A stretch of 9,969 bases of DNA, from contig JAEINM010000124.1 in NCBI GenBank assembly GCA_016342385.1, positions 1 to 9,969 on the forward strand, given 5' to 3'. How positions within the stretch are numbered: the stretch's first letter is position 1; each line of letters opens with the position of its first letter. This document shows positions 1 to 6,140 of the stretch, piece by piece. Under the pieces are notes generated by a model. It saw nothing but the letters and a program-made list of their open reading frames with translations, ran no database searches and had not been told where the DNA came from. Position numbers and translations under genes: made by a program. The stretch is from Spirochaetaceae bacterium (GTDB lineage: Bacteria > Spirochaetota > Spirochaetia > DSM-2461).

Positions 1-1
1 T

Positions 2-1078
2 GAGGATTCATACGATATCATACCCATATCTACAGAAGACCGGTTTCTATCTCTTCTGCCCTTAGCTCATACTTATGAATGTACTTTGGGATTATTGTTC
101 CCTTTCAAAAACGGATCTACTATTACTTATATAGAAGGAGCACCCACTCCCCGGATTCTAATGGATGCTCTGGCTAAAGTACAACCGACCATGCTGCTTT
201 CGGTACCTTTGCTAATTGAAAAAATATACAGAACAAAAGTCGCAGCTAAATTTAATTCAAAAAAAGTACTGTCAATTTTGTATTCTCTGGCGCCTTTCAG
301 AATCCTGTTGAACAGAATCGCCGGAAAAAAACTACTGGAAGCTTTTGGTGGTCGTCTGAGGTTTTTCGGGGTCGGTGGAGCACCTTTGGCTCCCGATGTT
401 GAGATGTTTCTGAGAGACAGTCACTTTCCCTATTCCATAGGCTATGGACTGACTGAAACATCACCTCTTCTGGCTGGTGATAATCCTTCAATTCAAAAAT
501 TCAGATCTACTGGGAATCCTGTTACTCATGGTAAGCTGAGAATTGATTCATTAGACCCGGAAAATACAGTCGGAGAAATTCAGGCCTGGGGCCCCAATAT
601 TATGAAAGGGTATTTTAAAGATCCTGAAAAGACGGCTGAAGCCTTTACAGAAGACGGTTGGTTTAAAACAGGTGATCTGGGGACTATTTCCAGAGAGGGA
701 AGATTATTCATTCGTGGAAGAGAGAAAAATCTGATTCTCGGATCCAATGGGGAAAATATCTATCCCGAAGAGATTGAATCTATATTGAATGAGAATGAAT
801 ATGTCGCTGAATCGATAATTATGGAGATGGGAAAAGAGATTGTCGCCATGATTTATCTCAATGCCGATAAGCTTGCTCAGGAAATAAAGAATCTGAAGTT
901 GCCTGTTCATAAGGTCGAAGAATATAAGAATTCGCTTCTCGAGAAGATCAGGAATGAAGCCAATAAGAATCTCAATAGACAAGCACGGCTCAGTAAGACT
1001 ATAGAGCATGAATCCCCCTTTGAAAAAACACCCTCCATGAAGATTAAACGCTTTCTTTACCACAAAAAAAGTAGATGA
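2..1078 (+). CDS. Long-chain acyl-CoA ligase (AMP-forming), 3' part, cut by the left edge
   Basis: This is the C-terminal 358 residues of an adenylate-forming enzyme that activates fatty acids with ATP and CoA through an acyl-AMP intermediate. The frame is open from the first bases of the window, so the real start, together with the P-loop motif YTSGTTG-PKG, lies upstream; the TTG at 86 is internal. Visible motifs, numbered from the first visible codon: LPLAHTYE at about 20-26, GVGGAPL at about 123-129, the adenine-binding GYGLTETSPLL at 147-157, the ribose-binding TGDLG at about 223-227, the hinge GREKNLI at 239-245 followed by NGENIYPEEIE, and the C-terminal catalytic-lysine motif PSMKIKR near 345-351. 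The overall style resembles bacterial FadD/long-chain ligases of AMP-binding family PF00501; chain-length preference cannot be read. No intrinsic terminator follows it. Confidence 0.93.
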   Translation, partial: EDSYDIIPISTEDRFLSLLPLAHTYECTLGLLFPFKNGSTITYIEGAPTPRILMDALAKVQPTMLLSVPLLIEKIYRTKVAAKFNSKKVLSILYSLAPFRILLNRIAGKKLLEAFGGRLRFFGVGGAPLAPDVEMFLRDSHFPYSIGYGLTETSPLLAGDNPSIQKFRSTGNPVTHGKLRIDSLDPENTVGEIQAWGPNIMKGYFKDPEKTAEAFTEDGWFKTGDLGTISREGRLFIRGREKNLILGSNGENIYPEEIESILNENEYVAESIIMEMGKEIVAMIYLNADKLAQEIKNLKLPVHKVEEYKNSLLEKIRNEANKNLNRQARLSKTIEHESPFEKTPSMKIKRFLYHKKSR

Positions 1079-1113
1079 GGTAAAAAAAACCATAGATAAT
1101 GGTAGAAAAAACC
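1079..1113 (+). repeat. Two 13-bp direct repeats, 22 bp apart: candidate enhancer (UAS)
   Basis: GGTAAAAAAAACC at 1079-1091 and GGTAGAAAAAACC at 1101-1113 differ at one base and start 22 bp apart, about two helical turns. Each copy has GGT/ACC inverted ends around an A-tract. The junction also forms a dyad ACCAT-N5-ATGGT at 1089-1103. The pair is centred about 96 bp upstream of the start site predicted from the sigma-54 promoter at 1165-1181. That is a usual distance for binding sites of sigma-54 activators such as PspF or NtrC. That a protein binds here is inference. Confidence 0.45.
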
Positions 1114-1164
1114 TGGCCCTTAGGGGAAATCGGGTAATTGTCTCATTTTATGTGATCTATAAAG

Positions 1165-1181
1165 CTGGCACAGTTGTTGCT
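1165..1181 (+). promoter_or_regulatory. Sigma-54 (RpoN) promoter of the PspC gene
   Basis: TGGCAC at 1166-1171 and TTGCT at 1177-1181 give a near-perfect match to the -24/-12 consensus YTGGCACR-N4-TTGCW. The invariant GG (1167-1168) and GC (1179-1180) are separated by exactly 10 bp. The expected start is near 1192, giving a leader of about 28 nt with a Shine-Dalgarno GAGAGGT at 1206-1212, 7 nt before the ATG. The psp operon of enterobacteria is also sigma-54 dependent, which makes the functional match persuasive. Confidence 0.8.
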
Positions 1182-1219
1182 TTATTATAGGTAAGCAATA
1201 AAAAAGAGAGGTTACAAAT

Positions 1220-1579
1220 ATGAAAGTTTATAGATCAAGAGAAGGTAAATTATTTGGAGTATGTCAGGGATTGGCAGATGCGACAGGCTATTCAGTTCGG
1301 TATATTAGAATTGCGACAGTTCTCGTTGCTTTCTTTACGGTCGGATGGGCATTGGCCGCCTATATTGCCGCAGCGATATTTCTTCCTGTAAAAAGGCCGG
1401 AAGGGTATGAATCCAAAGGATTCAAAGAGAACTTTGAAGATTTAAGAGAAGACGCGGAAGAGTTTGTCAAGCGTGAATACAGTGATTTAAAAAAGGCTGG
1501 TGCCGAAGCTGGAGAGGCTAGAAAAGAGAGAAAAACCGAAGCAAAAAAAGACAGCAAAATCGATCCTGAAAAGGCTTGA
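1220..1579 (+). CDS. PspC-domain inner-membrane stress protein
   Basis: A 119-residue protein whose first 60 residues are a PspC domain (PF04024): the opening KVYRSREGKLFGVCQGLADATGYSVRYIRI matches the family signature of a short basic N-terminus, G-VC-GLA and a conserved R before the membrane helix. One hydrophobic segment spans about residues 31-56 and ends in FLP. It is followed by a strongly charged tail (about 60-119, rich in E, K, R and A) that probably forms a cytoplasmic helix or coiled coil. PspC proteins sense or relay envelope stress in the phage-shock response, with PspB and PspA in enterobacteria. Here no pspA or pspB is adjacent: the gene is a single unit with its own sigma-54 promoter and terminator. 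The domain call is firm; the stress role is inferred from the family and the promoter type. Confidence 0.9.
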   Translation: MKVYRSREGKLFGVCQGLADATGYSVRYIRIATVLVAFFTVGWALAAYIAAAIFLPVKRPEGYESKGFKENFEDLREDAEEFVKREYSDLKKAGAEAGEARKERKTEAKKDSKIDPEKA

Positions 1580-1598
1580 TTTGATTATATATGGCACG

Positions 1599-1627
1599 GT
1601 CCACCCAGGCTGGGTGGACTTTTTTTT
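1599..1627 (+). terminator. Intrinsic terminator of the PspC gene
   Basis: A perfect 9-bp GC-rich stem (GTCCACCCA at 1599-1607, TGGGTGGAC at 1611-1619) with a 3-nt loop GGC is followed directly by eight T residues. It begins 20 nt after the stop codon, so the PspC gene is a monocistronic unit. Confidence 0.95.
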
Positions 1628-1636
1628 ATTCAAATC

Positions 1637-1665
1637 TTGACAATTTACCTGTCCTGCTTTATTTT
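1637..1665 (+). promoter_or_regulatory. Sigma-70-type promoter of the regulator-acetyltransferase operon
   Basis: A perfect -35 box TTGACA at 1637-1642, a 17-bp spacer and a -10 box TATTTT at 1660-1665 (4 of 6). The start is expected near 1672, inside the dyad at 1669-1692. Confidence 0.7.
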
Positions 1666-1668
1666 AAA

Positions 1669-1692
1669 TTGCGTGGATGCGCATTTGTGCAA
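1669..1692. promoter_or_regulatory. 24-bp imperfect palindrome, candidate operator at the transcription start
   Basis: The pattern is TTGC-N4-ATGCGCAT-N4-GCAA, symmetric about 1680/1681. All positions outside the two N4 blocks are perfectly symmetric, and in RNA the N4 blocks (GTGG and TTGT) would pair through G-U wobbles. It begins 3 bp after the -10 box and covers the predicted start. This suits an operator for the ArsR-type regulator encoded immediately downstream (autoregulation). An RNA hairpin in the leader is the alternative reading. Function is inferred. Confidence 0.5.
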
Positions 1693-1714
1693 CTAGAAAG
1701 TCGGGGAGTGAAGT

Positions 1715-2698
1715 TTGGTCGTTAAGGTCGCCTACTATGAATTATTTGAAATGTTCCTGGCTCTAAGGCAGTATTTCTCAAATAAGCGCTTTAAACCCTT
1801 TAATAGCTCAATGAATTTCTTTGCAGAAAATCTATCTCCCAATCAGAAGGAATCCATTTATTCCTATGGTATTTTAACGAATGGGTATCTGTCGGCTTTA
1901 AAAAATCTTCTGAAAATAAAATTATCCGACTCTGGCTCCGATGATACTCATATTCTGGAGATCCTGAAAAATCCTCATTGTCTGTTTTTATCCGAGGATG
2001 ATCCGATCAATGACGAACAGATCCTGAGTGATTTTCACGCTCTCCTGGGGTTCTATCAGAGTGAAGAGCACCTATCTTCTTCAATCATTAGTACCGTTTC
2101 GACTTTATGGAGAGATGTTTTCTCCTCTATTAAAGCCCAGTATTCCCGGGATATCTTTGAAAAGACTAAAATTATAAGTGATGCACTACTGGAAAATGAT
2201 GCTATAAGCTATCTTTCCACACTGTCCGACCGGTTCTATGTGGAAAAAGGAGTTGTCCATTTCAGAATTAAACCTGAATTTTGTATCTCAATCGATGAGA
2301 TTGAGAATATCATTATTATGCCCTCTGTTTTTTCCAGTAGAAATCTGACTTTCTGGTATGAAGGGAAAAATCTTCTCTTTTTTATCTCTCTTGAAGCTCA
2401 TAGGAAAAAGGAATTTGAACCATCGGATATGCTTTTACTAATGACCTCTTCTTTAAATGATAGAAGCCGCTTGAAAATACTGAAACTCTTATTCGGTAAA
2501 AACTGCACAGCTGGTGAACTTGCTCATTCTCTTCGGCTCAATCCATCTACAGTTTCAAGGCATTTAAAAGTGTTTAAAGATGCAGGATTTATCAATATTT
2601 TCTCAAATGACAGAAAAAAAATTATTTACGCCATTAATAAAGCTGAGATTGATAAGTTTTTGGATAAACTAAATCAGTATTTGACGGACCAGGAGTGA
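1715..2698 (+). CDS. Transcriptional regulator with C-terminal ArsR-type winged helix
   Basis: A 327-residue protein. Residues 246-327 are an ArsR/SmtB-like winged helix: SLNDRSRLKILKLL, then TAGELAHSLRLNPSTVSRHLKVFKDAGFI with recognition helix at about 276-287, then a wing with FSNDRKKIIYAI. The first 245 residues are an uncharacterised, mostly helical region that is probably the sensing and dimer part; canonical ArsR proteins are only about 100 residues long. The metal-box ELCVCDL of metal sensors is absent (a lone Cys at about 264), so a metal ligand is not supported. The TTG start is chosen because GGGGAG at 1703-1708 sits 6 nt upstream; the next in-frame ATG (1751) has no such site. It overlaps nothing and leads an operon with the acetyltransferase. 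Repression of its own promoter through the 1669-1692 dyad is inferred. Confidence 0.85.
   Translation: MVVKVAYYELFEMFLALRQYFSNKRFKPFNSSMNFFAENLSPNQKESIYSYGILTNGYLSALKNLLKIKLSDSGSDDTHILEILKNPHCLFLSEDDPINDEQILSDFHALLGFYQSEEHLSSSIISTVSTLWRDVFSSIKAQYSRDIFEKTKIISDALLENDAISYLSTLSDRFYVEKGVVHFRIKPEFCISIDEIENIIIMPSVFSSRNLTFWYEGKNLLFFISLEAHRKKEFEPSDMLLLMTSSLNDRSRLKILKLLFGKNCTAGELAHSLRLNPSTVSRHLKVFKDAGFINIFSNDRKKIIYAINKAEIDKFLDKLNQYLTDQE
2691..2695 (+). promoter_or_regulatory. Shine-Dalgarno of the acetyltransferase, inside the end of the regulator gene
   Basis: AGGAG lies in the last codons of the upstream gene, 7 nt before the TTG at 2703. It decides this TTG over the ATG at residue 10, which has no ribosome site, and indicates translational coupling. 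Confidence 0.75.
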
Positions 2699-2702
2699 AT
2701 AT

Positions 2703-3449
2703 TTGATAAGAAAAATAGAAGAACTTTCCATGAATGCTTTTCCATCATTGGATACGGTATTTTATGACGGCTGGGTAATCCGTATGTCCGATGGAAAATC
2801 AAAGAGAGTTAATTCCGTGTATTCTCTTTACCCCTCGACAATCCCTCTGGAGGTAAAAGTTGCTCATTGTGAAGGTGTATATAAGAGTAACCGGCTGCGG
2901 AGAGTCTTTAAGCTGACGGATCAGGAGACCTGTTCCGGACTGGATGATTATCTGAGAAGCAGGCGATATAAAGAAGCGGGAAGAACCCATATTATGACTC
3001 TGGACCTCGGTTCTCTGAAATATCAATCAGATTTGAATTGCGAATATTTTAGCGACTTCACCAAAGACTGGTATAATGATCTCTGCCATGAGGAGAACCG
3101 TTCGGCAATTGATAAAAAAGTGATGGCAGAAGCCTGGAAAATGGTTATTCCTCCTCAGTGTTACATCTCATTGAGTATTCATGGCCGGAGAATTGCCTTC
3201 GGCAGAGGTGTCCTGGATGGTGGATTTATAGGAATTTATGGAGTTTTTGTCAGTGATGATTTGCGGGGGCAGGGGTATGGAGAGATAATCACTAAGGAAT
3301 TGCTCCACTATGGACAAAAAAGAGGATGTTCTTCGGCTTACCTGCAGGTGGAGGTTGAGAACAGGAGGGCAATCAATCTCTATAAGAAGATCGGTTTTAA
3401 AGAGGAATATCAATACTGGTATCTACTTAAGGAAGTAGGGGACTCTTAA
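2703..3449 (+). CDS. Two-domain GNAT-family N-acetyltransferase
   Basis: A 248-residue acetyltransferase. The C-terminal GNAT fold (about 150-245) carries the acetyl-CoA pyrophosphate-binding motif A as VSDDLRGQGYGEIITKELL (RGQGYG at 188-193), the strand LQVEVEN ending at N220, and the closing motif LYKKIGFKEEYQYWY (226-240). The N-terminal part (about 1-100), with NAFPSLDTVFYDGWVIRMSDG and RVNSVYSLYP, is the extra domain found in a recognised subgroup of long GNATs annotated simply as N-acetyltransferases; its substrate is unknown. It starts 4 nt after the stop of the regulator gene and shares its promoter, so its expression is probably governed by that regulator. Substrate could be a small molecule, an antibiotic or a protein; the sequence does not say. 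Confidence 0.9.
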   Translation: MIRKIEELSMNAFPSLDTVFYDGWVIRMSDGKSKRVNSVYSLYPSTIPLEVKVAHCEGVYKSNRLRRVFKLTDQETCSGLDDYLRSRRYKEAGRTHIMTLDLGSLKYQSDLNCEYFSDFTKDWYNDLCHEENRSAIDKKVMAEAWKMVIPPQCYISLSIHGRRIAFGRGVLDGGFIGIYGVFVSDDLRGQGYGEIITKELLHYGQKRGCSSAYLQVEVENRRAINLYKKIGFKEEYQYWYLLKEVGDS

Positions 3450-3461
3450 GAAAGTCTTTTC

Positions 3462-3490
3462 TTTACTAATTGAGATACAGGACTTATAAT
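3462..3490 (+). promoter_or_regulatory. Sigma-70-type promoter of the ATP-grasp gene
   Basis: TTTACT at 3462-3467 (4 of 6) and a perfect TATAAT at 3485-3490 with a 17-bp spacer. Start expected near 3497, giving a leader of about 27 nt. The Shine-Dalgarno before the ATG at 3524 is modest (AGG at 3513-3515). Confidence 0.65.
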
Positions 3491-3523
3491 GCCTCATAAA
3501 TTCTTTTACAGCAGGTTGAATAC

Positions 3524-6106
3524 ATGAACAGTTCTACAGGGCTCCCGGATCTTGACAATCTCCTTACCGGATTACTTCCCGGTGATAACATTGTCTGGCG
3601 AGTCGACTCTATTGAAGATTACAAGCTCTATGTCAATCTTTTATGTCGCAAACTTCTTCAGAAGGGTTCGACTCTGGTCTATTTCAGGTTCGCCGATCAT
3701 GTCCCTCTCCTGGATGCTGAATCGGGAGTCCAAATAGTTGAAATTGATGCCCTGAAGGGTTTTGAGCACTTTATTGTTAGTATCCGCGAAGCTATTTCCA
3801 AAGTGGGAAAGCACGGGAATTACATCTTTGATTCAATGTCCGAACTTCCCAGCAGCTGCTACAGTGACAGGATGATCGGGAACTTCTTTAAGCTCATATG
3901 TCCTCATCTTCATTACCTGAAAGCCATATCCTATTTTTCATTTATGCGTTATAAACATTCTTTTCATGCAGAGCATCACATTTCTGAAACGACTCAGATT
4001 CTTCTTGATGTCTATTCAAATGGAGGAGTTCGGTATATAAAGCCATTTCAGGTAGAAGGGCGATTTTCGCGGCACATGTTCCGGCTTCATGAATACAGGG
4101 AAAACTCTCTGATACAAGTTATGGAGAGTCTGAATATTACAAAAGTCCTTTCTTCTGTTCCCTGGCCCGGATTGCGTTCTGCCAGTTACAGGATGATAGG
4201 AGCATGGGACCGGATGTTTATTCATGCCGAGGAGCTCCTTGAAGAATGTGTACGAAACGAACGTCCTCCTGAGAAAGCGGAAGAGATATTTCTTCGGCTT
4301 ATCCCTATAGTTATATCCCGCGATAAAAAGGTTCTCGACATTGCAAAGGAATATTTTACCTTAAAAGATCTCATTTATATCTGGAAACGTATGATCGGAA
4401 CCGGCTTTATCGGCGGGAAGTCCGTAGGGATGCTTCTAGTGCATGCTGTTCTGAGAAAAGAATCTCCCGAAATCTATGAAAAGCTCGAGAAACACGATTC
4501 TTTTTTTATAGGATCAGATGCCTTTTATTCATTCCTTGTCGAAAATGGCCTGTGGTGGGACAAGCAGAAACAGAAGGATCCCGAGAAGTATCTCGATAAT
4601 ATAGATGAAGCCCGGGAAAAAATAATGGAGGGATCTTTTCCTGATTATATAATGCAGCGCTTTGCTGATATGCTCGATTATTACGGTCAAGCTCCCATTA
4701 TTGTCCGCTCTTCAAGTCTTCTGGAAGATGCTTTCGGAAACGCTTTCGCCGGGAAATATGATAGTGTTTTCTGCCCGAATCAGGGGACTCTTAAGGATCG
4801 TCTGGATAATCTGATGAATGCCATAAAGACTGTTTACGCCAGTGCTATGAGTCCCGAAGCTCTTTCTTACAGAAAATCCAGGGGAGTTCTTGGGGAAGAT
4901 GAGCAGATGGCTCTTCTCGTACAGCGCGTGTCGGGAATTCCACGGGGACAATACTATTATCCACAGCTTTCCGGTGTTGGTTTTTCTTTTAATCCCTATG
5001 CCTGGAGTCGCGATATTGATCCCAAATCGGGTATGATCCGCCTGGTTTACGGCCTTGGAACAAGAGCCGTTGACCGGTCTGACAACGATTATACCCGTGT
5101 GGTGGCGTTAAATGCTCCGGAAAAACGGCCAGAATCCAACGATGAAGAGGTTAAGCGTTATTCTCAGAAAAAAGTTGATCTTCTTGATCTCGATAAGAAT
5201 TCCTTTATAAATACGAATTTTGAATCTATTGTCAATCTTGAGACACACCTCGATTTATTCGGAACCCGTGACCTCCAGGCCGAACGCTATTATCGGGAAA
5301 AGGGCATTACCGGTAAGACCAACTGGACTCTGACTTTTGATAAGCTGTTAAAGACGACAGATTTTGTCGTCACTATGCGTAGTATTCTCGATATTGTTAA
5401 AGCGACTTATGGATCAAATGTTGATCTGGAGTTCACCTGTAATTTTTATGAACCCGATGCCTATAAAATTTGCCTTGTCCAATGTCGTCCTTTTCAGGTT
5501 GATGAGCATGATATTATGGACGTCCATATACCGGAGATAACTAATGAAAGTGTTCTTCTTAAAGCGCAAGGTGCTGTTGTCGGTCGAAGCAGTCCTGTGG
5601 GTATCGGAAGTCTCATTTATGTAGATCCTGTTACTTATGGCCAGCTTTCCGATAGTAAGCGCTATACAGTCGCCCGTATTATCGGGGAGATTTTCAGGCT
5701 GGAAAATCGGAACTGGAGAACAGTATTGCTGGGTCCCGGAAGGTGGGGGACAAGCACTCCCTCGCTCGGTGTACCTGTCACCTTTGCGGAGATCCGCGGT
5801 GCTTATGCCATTTGTGAGATAGACTCAATGCATGAAGGACTGATTCCAGACCTCTCTCTGGGGACTCACTTTTTTAATGAAATGGTTGAAACCGGTATGG
5901 TTTACCTGGGATATTTTAATGACAGGGAAGGTAATGCATTGAATAGAGAATTTCTGCTCAATTCTCAAAATGAGCTTGCGGAGCTCCTTCCTAAATACAA
6001 AGAGTGGGCCCATATCGTACATGTTATTGACTGTCAATTTGGTGGAAAGACATTTAGTTTGGTTGCCGATCCTGTCGACCAGGTTGGATTGATTTACCTG
6101 ACGTAG
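3524..6106 (+). CDS. PEP/pyruvate-binding (PPDK-type ATP-grasp) protein with KaiC-like N-terminus; reaction unknown
   Basis: An 860-residue soluble protein with no signal peptide. Residues 1-190 resemble a KaiC/RecA fold (TGLPDLDNLLTGLLPGDNIVW, then a Walker B-like NYIFDSMSEL at 99-108), but the Walker A P-loop is replaced by RVDSIEDYKLY, so it is probably a non-hydrolysing pseudo-ATPase. Residues about 290-660 are the PPDK/PEP-synthase ATP-grasp domain: FIGGKSVGM (295-303), IIVRSSSLLED (392-402), FAGKYDSVF (408-416), GVGFSFNPY (484-492), GLGTRAVDR (510-518), DLEFTCN (634-640) and VQCRPFQ (652-658). Residues 665-860 carry LLGPGRWGTSTPSLGVPV (735-752) and SLGTHFFNEMVE (778-789), a conserved but uncharacterised domain. 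The phosphohistidine motif G-T-H-A and the PEP TIM barrel of true PEP synthase are missing, so it is not PpsA or PpdK. It is monocistronic and convergent with gdhA. Confidence 0.88.
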   Translation: MNSSTGLPDLDNLLTGLLPGDNIVWRVDSIEDYKLYVNLLCRKLLQKGSTLVYFRFADHVPLLDAESGVQIVEIDALKGFEHFIVSIREAISKVGKHGNYIFDSMSELPSSCYSDRMIGNFFKLICPHLHYLKAISYFSFMRYKHSFHAEHHISETTQILLDVYSNGGVRYIKPFQVEGRFSRHMFRLHEYRENSLIQVMESLNITKVLSSVPWPGLRSASYRMIGAWDRMFIHAEELLEECVRNERPPEKAEEIFLRLIPIVISRDKKVLDIAKEYFTLKDLIYIWKRMIGTGFIGGKSVGMLLVHAVLRKESPEIYEKLEKHDSFFIGSDAFYSFLVENGLWWDKQKQKDPEKYLDNIDEAREKIMEGSFPDYIMQRFADMLDYYGQAPIIVRSSSLLEDAFGNAFAGKYDSVFCPNQGTLKDRLDNLMNAIKTVYASAMSPEALSYRKSRGVLGEDEQMALLVQRVSGIPRGQYYYPQLSGVGFSFNPYAWSRDIDPKSGMIRLVYGLGTRAVDRSDNDYTRVVALNAPEKRPESNDEEVKRYSQKKVDLLDLDKNSFINTNFESIVNLETHLDLFGTRDLQAERYYREKGITGKTNWTLTFDKLLKTTDFVVTMRSILDIVKATYGSNVDLEFTCNFYEPDAYKICLVQCRPFQVDEHDIMDVHIPEITNESVLLKAQGAVVGRSSPVGIGSLIYVDPVTYGQLSDSKRYTVARIIGEIFRLENRNWRTVLLGPGRWGTSTPSLGVPVTFAEIRGAYAICEIDSMHEGLIPDLSLGTHFFNEMVETGMVYLGYFNDREGNALNREFLLNSQNELAELLPKYKEWAHIVHVIDCQFGGKTFSLVADPVDQVGLIYLT

Positions 6107-6110
6107 AGAG

Positions 6111-6133
6111 GGGAGACGGGACTCCCGTCTCCC
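6111..6133. terminator. Hairpin between convergent genes, probable bidirectional terminator
   Basis: A perfect 10-bp stem (GGGAGACGGG at 6111-6120, CCCGTCTCCC at 6124-6133) with a 3-nt loop, starting 4 nt after the stop of the ATP-grasp gene and ending 7 nt before the gdhA stop. Neither side has a strong T-run (TCATCCTTT on +), so it may pause or stabilise 3' ends rather than act as a textbook terminator. Confidence 0.7.
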
Positions 6134-6140
6134 TCATCCT

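Noticed and set aside
86..88. TTG as start of the acyl-CoA ligase
   Set aside because: The frame is open back to the window edge and the preceding residues (LPLAHTYE) match the family, so the gene begins upstream.
704..1093. Long - strand open frame (129 codons) opposite the acyl-CoA ligase
   Set aside because: It lies antisense to conserved adenylation motifs, has low-complexity aromatic-rich content and resembles no family. It is a shadow of the real gene.
1117..1125. Short palindrome CCCT-T-AGGG before the sigma-54 promoter
   Set aside because: Four-base arms are too short to call without conservation data.
3441..3460. Weak hairpin (GACT...AGTC) with following T-rich stretch after the acetyltransferase gene
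   Set aside because: The stem is short with mismatches and overlaps the stop codon. It is not convincing as a terminator.
3524..6106. Annotation as PEP synthase or pyruvate phosphate dikinase
   Set aside because: Only the ATP-grasp half is present; the phosphohistidine and PEP-barrel signatures were looked for and not found.
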